DNA from: Actinomycetota bacterium
Lineage (GTDB): Bacteria > Actinomycetota > Acidimicrobiia > Acidimicrobiales > Iamiaceae
NCBI GenBank assembly: GCA_017882935.1
Contig: JADGOP010000001.1
Span: forward strand, 1-22,511
DNA: 22,511 nt
Reading direction: 5' to 3'
Shown here: positions 15,346-22,511 of the stretch, in pieces
How the letters are laid out: each line of letters begins with the position of its first letter
Position numbering within the stretch: position 1 is the first letter of the stretch
Notes under the pieces: generated by a model
Seen by the model: the letters and a program-made list of their open reading frames with translations, nothing else
The model's database searches: none
What the model was told of the DNA's origin: nothing
Program-made: the position numbers and the translations under genes

Positions 15346-15669
15346 TCACCCCCGACCGGGCAGGTCGACCACCTCGTAGGCCCAGAGCTCGCTCGCCGTC
15401 GACACCGGGCCGCCGTGCGCCGCGGGGCGGTCGGCGCCCGCGTGGCCGTGCCCGAACGCAGGGCTGGTGAGCCACGCCTGGAAGGACTCCTCGTCGCGCC
15501 AGCGGGTCACGACCAGCCAGGTGGTGCGCTCGTCGGTGGGCTTGAGCAGCTCGAACCCCTCGAAGCCCTCCTGGCCGTCGACGGCGCCCGCCCGGGCGGC
15601 GAAGCGGTGGGCGAGCTCGTCGCCGGACTCGGCCGGCACGGTGATGGCGTTGATCTTGATCACGGACAT
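15346..15669 (-). CDS. Heme-degrading monooxygenase-like protein (ABM domain, MhuD/IsdG type)
   Basis: A 107-residue dimeric alpha-beta barrel of the ABM family. It aligns closely from the first residue with mycobacterial MhuD, which opens heme to release iron: VIKINAITVP contains the catalytic Asn7, the central FEGFELLKPTD is shared, and RWRDEESFQAWLTSPAF holds Trp66. The heme-iron histidine of MhuD (His75) is represented by His74 and His76 in GHGHAG, so the exact ligand is uncertain. Heme degradation for iron or stress is the best guess; another ABM activity is possible. The ATG has no Shine-Dalgarno, but a TAGGGT hexamer (15677-15682, minus strand) ends 7 nt upstream, suggesting a leaderless transcript. 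It is divergent from recG. Confidence 0.85.
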   Translation of the reverse strand: MSVIKINAITVPAESGDELAHRFAARAGAVDGQEGFEGFELLKPTDERTTWLVVTRWRDEESFQAWLTSPAFGHGHAGADRPAAHGGPVSTASELWAYEVVDLPGRG

Positions 15670-15676
15670 GGCGCGG

Positions 15677-15682
15677 ACCCTA
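15677..15682 (-). promoter_or_regulatory. Candidate -10 element TAGGGT for MhuD-like gene (leaderless)
   Basis: On the minus strand TAGGGT ends 7 nt before the ATG at 15669, without a ribosome site between, as seen at other genes in the window. Confidence 0.45.
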
Positions 15683-15731
15683 GTGGCGCGGGGCTCGGAC
15701 CATCGTGGCGCGGCGCGGCGGCGGGGATCCG

Positions 15732-15737
15732 TATCCT
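15732..15737 (+). promoter_or_regulatory. Candidate -10 element TATCCT for recG (leaderless)
   Basis: TATCCT fits TANNNT and ends 6 nt before GTG 15744. This spacing would put the transcription start on the initiation codon, and it supports GTG 15744 over the upstream ATG 15705. Confidence 0.5.
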
Positions 15738-15743
15738 CGGGCG

Positions 15744-17915
15744 GTGGCCCGCCGACTCACGCAACTCGCCGACCTCCCGGTCACCGAGCTGAAGGGCGTG
15801 GGCCCCAAGCACGCCGAGGCGCTGGCGCGTGCCTTCGACATCCACTCCGTGCTCGACCTGCTCACGCACTACCCGCGCCGCTGGGTCGACCGGGGCAACC
15901 GGCAGCTCATCCGCGACCTCCACGTGGGCGACGAGGCCATGGTGATCGCCACGGTGCAGCGCATCTCGGCCCGCCGCACCAAGGGCCGGCCGCCGAAGGT
16001 GCTCGTCAGTGCCACCCTGCGCGACGAGTCGGGCAGCATCGCGGTCTCGTTCTTCAACCAGGGCTGGCGCGAGCGGCAGCTGCCGGTGGGCACCGAGTGC
16101 GCGCTGTTCGGCAAGGTCGGCGAGTACAACGGCCGGCTGCAGCTCAGCAACCCGGTGGTCGACCTGGTGGGCAACCGCACCGGCCGCATCATCGCGATGT
16201 ACCCGCAGTCCGAGAAGGAGCGGCTGACCACCTGGGACATCGCCACGTGGATGGAGGAGGTGCTCGAGCGGGCCGGCCAGTTCGCCGACCCCGTTCCCGC
16301 CGAGGTGCTCGGGCGCTTCGGGCTGGTCGACCGCACCACCGCCTTCCGGGGCATCCACGCGCCCGACGACATGGCCGACAAGGAGGCCGCCCGGAAGCGC
16401 CTCGTGTTCGACGAGCTGCTGCGGGTCCAGCTCGCCCTGGTGCGGCGCAAGCGGACGCTCGAGCGCACGGCCAAGGGCATCGCGCACCGCATCGGCGGCG
16501 AGCCCGACTTCGTGGCGCAGTTCCACGCCCGCCTGCCCTTCCCGCTCACGGCCGCGCAGCGGCGCACCAGCGCCGAGATCGACGCCGACCTGGCGGCGCC
16601 GCACCCGATGCACCGGTTGCTGCAGGGCGACGTCGGCGCCGGGAAGACGGTCGTGGCGGTCAGCGCGCTGCTGGCGGGGGTGCAGGGCGGCTACCAGGGC
16701 GCCCTCATGGCGCCCACCGAGGTGCTGGCCGAGCAGCACTTCGCAGGCATCCGGGAGCTGCTCGACGGGTTCACGCTCGTCGACGAGACCTCGCTGTTCG
16801 GCGAACGGCCGCTCGCGGTCGAGCTCCTCAGCAACCGCATCTCGGCGGCCGAGCGCCGCCGCGTCCTGGCCGGGCTGGCGGCGGGCGACGTCGACCTGGC
16901 CATCGGCACGCACGCGCTCATCCAGGAGGGCGTGGCGTTCGCGTCGCTCGGCGTCGTGGTGATCGACGAGCAGCACCGCTTCGGCGTCGAGCAGCGGGCG
17001 GCGCTGCGCGACAAGAGCGGCACCGGTGCCACCCCCGACGTGCTGGTCATGACCGCCACGCCCATCCCTCGCACGGCGGCGATGACGGTCTACGGCGACC
17101 TCGACGTGTCGGTGCTCGACGAGCTGCCCCCGGGTCGCACCCCCGTCACCACGCGCTGGGTGCCGATACCCGAGGCCGACGGTGCGGGCACCGCGCCCCT
17201 GTTCGAGGCCGAGGCGCCGGTGTGGGAGAAGGTGCGCGCCGAGGTGGCTGCGGGCCGGCAGGCCTATGTGGTGTGCCCGCTCATCGAGGAGTCCGAGAAG
17301 CTCGAGGTGCGCTCCGCAGAGGAGACCTACGAGCGGTTGACGGCCGGGTCGGGTGAGCTGGCCGGGCTGCGCGTGGGGCTGCTCCACGGCCGGGTCGCGA
17401 TGGCCCAGCGCGACGAGGTGATGGCGGCGTTCCGCGACGGCGGTCTCGACGTGTTGGTCGCCACCACGGTCATCGAGGTGGGGGTCGACGTGCCGAACGC
17501 GACGGTGATGGTGATCCTCGACGCCGACCGCTTCGGCATCGCCCAGCTGCACCAGCTGCGTGGCCGGGTCGGGCGCGGCGCCGATCGGAGCTGGTGCTTC
17601 CTGGTGGGAGCCGGCACCACGCCCGACGGCGAGGCCCGGCTCGAGGCGCTCGTGCGCTCGACCGACGGCTTCGAGCTGGCCGAGGTCGACCTCGACCTGC
17701 GCGGCGAGGGCACGCTGATGGGAGAGCGGCAGAAGGGCCGCAACGACCTCAAGCTGGCCTCGCTGCGGCGTGACCGCGAGTGGGTCGCCCGGGCCCGCGA
17801 CGTGGCCTTCGAGCTCATCGGCGCCGCCCCCGACCTCGAGGCCCACCCCGGCCTGGCCGAGGAGGTGCCGCTGTTCCTCGGCGACGTCGAGGCCGACTTC
17901 CTGCTGAAGTCCTGA
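15744..17915 (+). CDS. recG: ATP-dependent DNA helicase RecG
   Basis: A 723-residue superfamily 2 helicase that reverses stalled replication forks and branch-migrates recombination intermediates. The N-terminal wedge contains a helix-hairpin-helix-like LPVTELKGVGPKHAEAL and LLTHYPRRWVDR (about residues 9-50), followed by the OB fold (KVLVSATLRDESGSIAVSFFNQ). Helicase motifs are in order: LTAAQRRTSAEI (motif Q-like), Walker A QGDVGAGKTVVA near 294, APTEVLAEQH, VVIDEQHRFGVEQR near 407, VMTATPIPRT, VATTVIEVGVDVPNA and QLHQLRGRVGRG near 605. The C-terminal region about GERQKGRNDLKLASLRRD is also typical. The GTG start is chosen from the TATCCT -10 spacing; the ATG at 15705 adds 13 residues of unlikely sequence and would lie upstream of that promoter. 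recG follows dak2 in many Gram-positives; here three genes intervene. Confidence 0.97.
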   Translation: MARRLTQLADLPVTELKGVGPKHAEALARAFDIHSVLDLLTHYPRRWVDRGNRQLIRDLHVGDEAMVIATVQRISARRTKGRPPKVLVSATLRDESGSIAVSFFNQGWRERQLPVGTECALFGKVGEYNGRLQLSNPVVDLVGNRTGRIIAMYPQSEKERLTTWDIATWMEEVLERAGQFADPVPAEVLGRFGLVDRTTAFRGIHAPDDMADKEAARKRLVFDELLRVQLALVRRKRTLERTAKGIAHRIGGEPDFVAQFHARLPFPLTAAQRRTSAEIDADLAAPHPMHRLLQGDVGAGKTVVAVSALLAGVQGGYQGALMAPTEVLAEQHFAGIRELLDGFTLVDETSLFGERPLAVELLSNRISAAERRRVLAGLAAGDVDLAIGTHALIQEGVAFASLGVVVIDEQHRFGVEQRAALRDKSGTGATPDVLVMTATPIPRTAAMTVYGDLDVSVLDELPPGRTPVTTRWVPIPEADGAGTAPLFEAEAPVWEKVRAEVAAGRQAYVVCPLIEESEKLEVRSAEETYERLTAGSGELAGLRVGLLHGRVAMAQRDEVMAAFRDGGLDVLVATTVIEVGVDVPNATVMVILDADRFGIAQLHQLRGRVGRGADRSWCFLVGAGTTPDGEARLEALVRSTDGFELAEVDLDLRGEGTLMGERQKGRNDLKLASLRRDREWVARARDVAFELIGAAPDLEAHPGLAEEVPLFLGDVEADFLLKS

Positions 17916-17933
17916 CCGCGCCACACTGCAACC

Positions 17934-18353
17934 GTGGCCGACCCCTCCCGTCCGGGCGACTCCCGACCTGCCCGACAGGCCCCTGGAGCACCCACGCCCG
18001 CCCAGCGTGCGGAAGCCAAGCGCGCAGCCGACGTCCGAGCCGGGCACGCCGGACGGGGAGCCGATGTCGTGGCCCGGTCGACGGCGCGCGCCGAGGCGCA
18101 GCGCACCGGGCGTGAGCGCCTCATCTACGCGAAGAACTGGCGTACGCCGCTCGTCGTCGACATCGTGATGGGCACGATCGTGTTCGTGGGCGGCGTGGTG
18201 CTGTCGGTGAACTGGAGCCCCGTCGCCGGCGGCGCGCTCGGCGCGCTCGGCGCGCTCTACGTGCTGCTCGCCGTCCGCCGCTGGAGGCTGTGGGCGGGCC
18301 TGCGCCGGGAGGCAGGTCTCACGCCGGGCGACGGGCCCGGTAGCGGGCGATGA
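17934..18353 (+). CDS. Hypothetical two-helix membrane protein
   Basis: A 139-residue protein with no recognised family. The first 60 residues are charged, proline- and alanine-rich and probably disordered or helical ([37 protein letters not shown] is interspersed with basic residues). Two hydrophobic segments follow at about residues 73-92 and 96-112, and a basic tail ends the protein ([15 protein letters not shown]), which favours a cytoplasmic N- and C-terminus. It starts with GTG 18 nt after the recG stop and is probably cotranscribed with it. Its last 35 bases overlap the 3' end of pgi on the other strand. Codon pattern looks coding, but the product is unverified. Confidence 0.7.
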   Translation: MADPSRPGDSRPARQAPGAPTPAQRAEAKRAADVRAGHAGRGADVVARSTARAEAQRTGRERLIYAKNWRTPLVVDIVMGTIVFVGGVVLSVNWSPVAGGALGALGALYVLLAVRRWRLWAGLRREAGLTPGDGPGSGR

Positions 18354-19962
18354 GCGCGCTGGTCGACGAGTCGTGCTCGGCCGGGTCGGGCACGAGGTCG
18401 GGCTCGAGCTCGGGCACGATCTTCTGTGCCAGCTTCTTGCCCAGCTCCACGCCCCACTGGTCGAACGAGTCGATGCGCCAGATGGTGCCCTGCGTGAACA
18501 CCTTGTGCTCGTAGAGCGCGACGAGGGCGCCGAGCGTGGCCGGGGTGAGCCGGTCGGCGAGGATCGTGGACGTGGGCCGGTTGCCCTCGCAGACCCGGTG
18601 CGGCACCTGCGCCTCGTCGCCGCCCTCGGCCCGGATCTCCTCGGCGGTGCGACCGAACGCCAGCGCCTCGGTCTGGGCGAAGAGGTTCGCCATCAGCAGG
18701 TCGTGATGCCGGCCGACGTCGTTGAGCGGCTGTGAGAAGCCGATGAAGTCGCACGGGACCAGCCGCGTGCCCTGGTGGATCAGCTGGTAGAAGGCGTGCT
18801 GCCCGTTGGTGCCCGGCTCGCCCCACACGATGGGCCCGGTGGTGTGGTCGATGGGCCGGCCGTCGCGGTCGACGTGCTTGCCGTTGCTCTCCATGTCGAG
18901 CTGCTGGAGGTAGGCCGGGAAGCGCTTGAGGTAGAGGTCGTAGGGCAGCACGGCCAGCGTCTGGGCGTCGAAGAAGTTGGCGTACCAGACCCCGAGCACG
19001 GCCATGAGCACGGGCAGGTTGGCCTCGAACGGCGCGGTGCGGAAGTGCTCGTCCATGGCGTGGAACCCGGTGAGCATCTCGTCGAAGCCGTCGGCCCCGA
19101 TGGCGAGCATCAACGACAGGCCGATGGCCGAGTCGTAGGAGTAGCGGCCGCCGACCCAGTCCCAGAAGCCGAACATGTTGGCGGTGTCGATGCCGAACTC
19201 GGCGACCTTCTCGGCGTTGGTCGACACCGCCACGAAGTGCTTCGCCACCGCGCTGGTGTCGCCGCCGAAGGCGCCGAGGAGCCAGTCGCGGGCGCTCGAC
19301 GCGTTGGTGAGCGTCTCGAGCGTGGTGAACGTCTTGGACGAGATGACGAACAGCGTGCGGGCGGGGTCGAGGTCGCGCGTGGCCTCGGCGAAGTCGGTGC
19401 CGTCGATGTTGGACACGAACCGGAACGTGAGGTCACGCTGGCTGTAGTGACGGAGCGCCTCGTAGGCCATCACCGGACCGAGGTCGGACCCGCCGATGCC
19501 GATGTTGACCACGTTGGTGATGGGCTCGCCCGAGTGGCCGCGCCACTCGCCGCGGCGCACCTTGTCGGAGAAGGCGCGCATGCGGTCGAGGACGTCGTGC
19601 ACCTGCGCCACCACGTCGACGCCGTCGACCACGAGCGACGAGCCACGCGGCATGCGCAGCGCGACGTGCAGCACCGCACGGTCCTCGGACACGTTGATGT
19701 GGTCGCCGCGGAACATCGCGTCGATGCGCTCGCGGAGGCCCGACTCGACCGCGAGGTCGAGCAGCAGCCCCAGGGTCTCGTCGGTCACGCGGTGCTTCGA
19801 GTAGTCGAGGTAGAGCCCGGCGGCCTCGGCCGTGAGACGGGTGCCCCGGTCGGGGTCGTGGGCGAAGAGCTCGCGCAGGTGGCGGGGGGCGAGCCCGGCG
19901 TGGTGCAGCGTGAGGGCGTGCCAGGCCGCGGTCTGCGTCGGGGGAGTGGTCGGGTCGCTCAC
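18319..19962 (-). CDS. pgi: Glucose-6-phosphate isomerase
   Basis: Interconverts glucose-6-phosphate and fructose-6-phosphate in glycolysis and gluconeogenesis. The 547-residue length matches the E. coli enzyme (549). Phosphate-binding GIGGSDLGP is at residues 154-162, the [13 protein letters not shown] loop at 205-217, the catalytic Glu358 in MESNGK, His389 in GTNGQHAF and the lysine of [10 protein letters not shown] at 509/510, all in the expected order. It is the last gene of the gnd-zwf-pgi operon, and its GTG start overlaps the zwf stop as GTGA (19959-19962). The 3' end overlaps the convergent small membrane-protein gene. Together with Zwf it forms a branch point controlling glucose-6-phosphate flow. 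Confidence 0.97.
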   Translation of the reverse strand: MSDPTTPPTQTAAWHALTLHHAGLAPRHLRELFAHDPDRGTRLTAEAAGLYLDYSKHRVTDETLGLLLDLAVESGLRERIDAMFRGDHINVSEDRAVLHVALRMPRGSSLVVDGVDVVAQVHDVLDRMRAFSDKVRRGEWRGHSGEPITNVVNIGIGGSDLGPVMAYEALRHYSQRDLTFRFVSNIDGTDFAEATRDLDPARTLFVISSKTFTTLETLTNASSARDWLLGAFGGDTSAVAKHFVAVSTNAEKVAEFGIDTANMFGFWDWVGGRYSYDSAIGLSLMLAIGADGFDEMLTGFHAMDEHFRTAPFEANLPVLMAVLGVWYANFFDAQTLAVLPYDLYLKRFPAYLQQLDMESNGKHVDRDGRPIDHTTGPIVWGEPGTNGQHAFYQLIHQGTRLVPCDFIGFSQPLNDVGRHHDLLMANLFAQTEALAFGRTAEEIRAEGGDEAQVPHRVCEGNRPTSTILADRLTPATLGALVALYEHKVFTQGTIWRIDSFDQWGVELGKKLAQKIVPELEPDLVPDPAEHDSSTSALIARYRARRPA

Positions 19963-21365
19963 GGAGTGGTCTCCTCGTCGATCAGGTCGGTCCAGCCGCC
20001 GATGTCGCCCACCAGCCCGGAGGCCTCGCCCGGGCCCCAGGTGCCCTGCTCGTAGGGGTGCACGGGGACGGCATCGTCGAGGATCGGGTCGACGATGCGC
20101 CACGCGGCCTCGACGGCGTCCTGCCGGGCGAAGAGGGCCGCGTCGCCCTCCATGGCGTCGCCGAGGAGCCGCTCGTAGGGCGGCATCTCGTCGGGGTGCT
20201 TGGAGTGCACCTGCAGCTCGACGGCTTCGCCGACCATGGCCTCGCCGGGGACCTTGGCTCGGGCGCCGAGCGCGATCACCTCGTTGGGGCTCAGCCGGAA
20301 GCGCACGTAGTTGCGACCGCCCACGTCCTTGTCCTCGAAGATGACCTGCGGCGGCTGGTTGAACTGCACCACCACCTCGGTGGCGGTGAGCGGGAGGTGC
20401 TTGCCGGCGCGGATCACGAACGGCACGCCCGCCCAGCGCCACGTGTCGACCTGCAGCCGGACCGCGGCGAACGTCTCGACCGTGGAGTGCGGGCTCACGC
20501 CGGGCTCGCTGGTGTAGCCGGCGTACTGGCCGCGCACGATGTGGCGGGCGTCGAGAGGCCGGACCGCCTTGAGCAGCATGGCCTTGGCGTCGCGCTGGGC
20601 CTCGTGGTTGACGTCGGAGGGTGCCTCCATGGCGAGCAGGGCGACCACCTGGAGCATGTGGTTCTGTACCACGTCGCGCACGGCACCCACGTGGTCGTAG
20701 AACGCGCCGCGGTCGGCGACGCCGAAGTCCTCGGCCATGGTGATCTGCACGCTGCGCACGTGGAAGCGGTTCCAGATGGGCTCGAGGAAGGAGTTGCCGA
20801 AGCGGAAGAAGAGCAGGTTCTGCACCGGCTCCTTGCCGAGGTAGTGGTCGATCCGGAAGATGCAGGACTCGGGGAAGACCTCCTGCAGCATGCGGTTCAG
20901 CTCGGCGGCCGAGGCGGCGTCGCGACCGAACGGCTTCTCGAGCACGACCCGCGCGTTGTCGGCGCACCCGGAGCTGCCGAGCGAGCTCACGACCGCACCG
21001 AAGAGCGCAGGCGGTATGGCGAGGTAGTGGAGCGGCCGCGTTGCCTTCCCGAGCTCCCTGCGCAACGCGCCGAAGGTGGCCTCGTCGGCGTAGTCACCGT
21101 CGATGTAGCGCAGCAGCGAGGTGAGCTTCTCGACGACGGCGGGGTCGTGCTTGCCGTGCTCGTCCAAGCTCGCGAGGGCGCGGCCCTTCAGCTGCTCGAG
21201 CGTCCACCCGGCCTTGGCGACGCCGATGACGGGGACGTCGAGGCCGTCACGGCGGACCATCTCGTAGAGCGCCGGGAAGATCTGCTTGTAGGCCAGGTCG
21301 CCGGTGGCCCCGAAGAAGACCAGGGCATCGGAGGCGTCGGCGCGGTCCGGGTGGGGTCCGCTCAC
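19959..21365 (-). CDS. zwf: Glucose-6-phosphate dehydrogenase
   Basis: Oxidises glucose-6-phosphate to 6-phosphogluconolactone, the first step of the oxidative pentose phosphate pathway. The 468-residue protein has the Rossmann start [17 protein letters not shown] (GATGDLA at 19-25), VLEKPFGRD, the catalytic RIDHYLGKE at 171-179, and the C-terminal [18 protein letters not shown] that binds substrate. The residues after GDLA read YKQIF instead of the usual (K/R)(R/K)KL(L/M) form, which marks a distinct Zwf subgroup that I recall next to short 6-phosphogluconate dehydrogenases; coenzyme preference is not settled by this. The GTG start overlaps the gnd stop as GTGA (21362-21365). No opcA or pgl gene sits in the operon, so the lactonase step is encoded elsewhere. 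Confidence 0.96.
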   Translation of the reverse strand: MSGPHPDRADASDALVFFGATGDLAYKQIFPALYEMVRRDGLDVPVIGVAKAGWTLEQLKGRALASLDEHGKHDPAVVEKLTSLLRYIDGDYADEATFGALRRELGKATRPLHYLAIPPALFGAVVSSLGSSGCADNARVVLEKPFGRDAASAAELNRMLQEVFPESCIFRIDHYLGKEPVQNLLFFRFGNSFLEPIWNRFHVRSVQITMAEDFGVADRGAFYDHVGAVRDVVQNHMLQVVALLAMEAPSDVNHEAQRDAKAMLLKAVRPLDARHIVRGQYAGYTSEPGVSPHSTVETFAAVRLQVDTWRWAGVPFVIRAGKHLPLTATEVVVQFNQPPQVIFEDKDVGGRNYVRFRLSPNEVIALGARAKVPGEAMVGEAVELQVHSKHPDEMPPYERLLGDAMEGDAALFARQDAVEAAWRIVDPILDDAVPVHPYEQGTWGPGEASGLVGDIGGWTDLIDEETTP

Positions 21366-22414
21366 CGCGCGGCACCCCCGCCTTCGCCGGCGGCGGGCTT
21401 CTCGACGTGCCCGCCGAACTCGTGGCGCATGGCGGCGAGGATGCGGTTGGCGTAGTCGTCGTCGCCGCGGGAGCTGAAGCGGTTGAAGAGGGCGGTGGCC
21501 AGGACGGGAGCGGGGACGCCCTCGTCGACGGCCGCGGTGAGCGTCCAGCGGCCCTCGCCCGAGTCCGACACCCGACCCTGGAACGATCCCAGCCCCGGAT
21601 CGCCGAGCAGCGCGTGCGCGGTGAGGTCGAGCAGCCAGGACGACACGACCGAGCCGCGCCGCCACACCTCGGTGACCTCGGCCAGGTCGAAGTCGTACTG
21701 GTACAGGTCGGGGCGCTCGAGCGGGCTGGTCTCGGCGTCGACGTCGTGCTTCGCGGCGCCCACGTTGGCGCCGGCGAGGATGTTGAGCCCCTCGGCGTAG
21801 GCGGCCATGAGGCCGTACTCGATGCCGTTGTGCACCATCTTCACGAAGTGTCCGGCGCCGTGGGGACCGCAGTGCAGCCAGCCCTCCTCGGCCGTGCTCC
21901 CGGGCGCCCCCGCGCCGTCGGCGCGGCCCGCGGTGCGCTCGACGTCGCCGATCCCCGGCGCGAGCGCCTCGAAGACGGGACGGAGCCCTGCAACCGCCTC
22001 TGGCTGACCGCCGATCATCATGCAGTAGCCCCGCTCGAGGCCGAAGACGCCGCCGCTGGTTCCCACGTCGAGGTAGTTGATGCCGCGCTCGCCGAGGTCG
22101 TTGCCCCGGCGGATGTCGTCGGGGTAGTGCGAGTTGCCGCCGTCGATCAGGGTGTCGCCCGACGAGAGCCTGGGCGCAACCTGGCCGAGCACCGAGTCGA
22201 CCACCGCTGCGGGCACCATCAGCCACACGTTGCGGGGAGCGTCGAGCGCCGCGACGAAGCCGTCGAGGTCGGTGGTGCCGGTGGCGCCCTCGTCGGTGAG
22301 CGCCTTCACGGCGTCGGGCGAGGGGTCGTACACCACGCACTGGTGCCCGGCCCGCTGCAGCCGCCGCACCATGTTCGCTCCCATGCGACCGAGGCCGATC
22401 ATCCCGAGCTGCAT
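21362..22414 (-). CDS. gnd: 6-phosphogluconate dehydrogenase, decarboxylating (short type)
   Basis: Oxidatively decarboxylates 6-phosphogluconate to ribulose-5-phosphate. The 350-residue length belongs to the short (YqeC/GndA-like) branch; the long enzyme is about 470. The N-terminal Rossmann motif is [11 protein letters not shown], followed by [33 protein letters not shown] and [18 protein letters not shown] with the catalytic Lys192, Asn196 and Glu199. An Asp closes strand beta2 (VVYDPSP, D30), as usual for NAD-preferring forms; this is an inference. An insertion-like Gly/Ala-rich stretch (about 157-177) precedes the active-site lysine region. The ATG at 22414 has a GGAGG site upstream. It is the first gene of the gnd-zwf-pgi operon. 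Confidence 0.94.
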   Translation of the reverse strand: MQLGMIGLGRMGANMVRRLQRAGHQCVVYDPSPDAVKALTDEGATGTTDLDGFVAALDAPRNVWLMVPAAVVDSVLGQVAPRLSSGDTLIDGGNSHYPDDIRRGNDLGERGINYLDVGTSGGVFGLERGYCMMIGGQPEAVAGLRPVFEALAPGIGDVERTAGRADGAGAPGSTAEEGWLHCGPHGAGHFVKMVHNGIEYGLMAAYAEGLNILAGANVGAAKHDVDAETSPLERPDLYQYDFDLAEVTEVWRRGSVVSSWLLDLTAHALLGDPGLGSFQGRVSDSGEGRWTLTAAVDEGVPAPVLATALFNRFSSRGDDDYANRILAAMRHEFGGHVEKPAAGEGGGAAR

Positions 22415-22487
22415 CGCCGTTCCTCCGAGGTGGTTGGTGACGACCCGAGGGTGTGGCGCCGAGCGACACCCCGCCGAGCCGCCCCGG

Positions 22488-22493
22488 ACCCTA
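22488..22493 (-). promoter_or_regulatory. Candidate -10 element TAGGGT for gnd-zwf-pgi
   Basis: TAGGGT on the minus strand is about 73 nt before the gnd start. The -35 region would fall at the very edge of the window, so the promoter cannot be completed. Confidence 0.25.
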
Positions 22494-22511
22494 CCGGCCC
22501 TGGTCCAGCCG

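Noticed and set aside
15705..15743. Upstream ATG at 15705 as recG start
   Set aside because: It lies before the TATCCT -10 element and adds 13 residues with no family match.
15660..18047. Long minus-strand open frame of about 795 codons opposite recG
   Set aside because: It is the mirror of recG codon bias; its composition is unlike a real protein and recG has all helicase motifs.

Overview
The window is very GC-rich (about 70% by eye), uses ATG/GTG starts and is densely packed on both strands. GTP-dependent PEP carboxykinase, a DUF2332 protein, an MhuD-like heme oxygenase and a mycothiol-enzyme-like PIG-L hydrolase all point to a free-living, heterotrophic Actinomycetota chromosome. A deep-branching class such as Acidimicrobiia is possible, but that is inference. 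There are no tRNA, rRNA, IS or CRISPR features, and no gene-free stretch exceeds about 190 bases.

Layout. 1-460: 3' end of an MFS (DHA2-type) exporter. 473-3817 (-): a tight operon GH1 glycosidase -> galT -> galK for releasing and phosphorylating galactose. 3976-6074 (+): an alpha/beta hydrolase behind an 18-bp operator-like palindrome, then an alpha-methylacyl-CoA racemase-type family III CoA-transferase. 6075-8680: a PIG-L deacetylase, a four-helix membrane protein and a DUF559 nuclease-like protein, with three related 47-nt hairpins in the gaps. 8681-10728 (-): pckG followed by a stand-alone Lrp/AsnC ligand-binding (RAM) domain. 10914-11108 (-): rpmB. 11244-14045 (+): a DAK2/FakA-like protein and a DUF2332 protein. 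14053-15669 (-): an NHL-repeat lipoprotein and an MhuD/IsdG-like monooxygenase. 15744-18353 (+): recG and a small membrane protein. 18319-22414 (-): gnd -> zwf -> pgi joined by GTGA overlaps.

Metabolic reading. The two sugar operons connect conceptually: GH1, GalT and GalK bring galactosides to glucose phosphates, and Pgi, Zwf and Gnd channel glucose-6-phosphate into glycolysis or the oxidative pentose phosphate pathway. PckG supplies the gluconeogenic entry. galE and 6-phosphogluconolactonase are not in the window. rpmB, dak2 and recG are a conserved neighbourhood in Gram-positive bacteria, here split by three extra genes.

Most noteworthy signals: (1) a family of three hairpins with identical geometry (22-nt arm, 3-nt loop, 22-nt arm) and the shared skeleton TTCT-N5-CGGATA-N4-CGC, two of which bracket the DUF559 gene; (2) four genes whose start codon lies 6-9 nt after a TANNNT -10 hexamer, suggesting leaderless mRNAs; (3) a TetR-operator-like palindrome with no regulator gene beside it.
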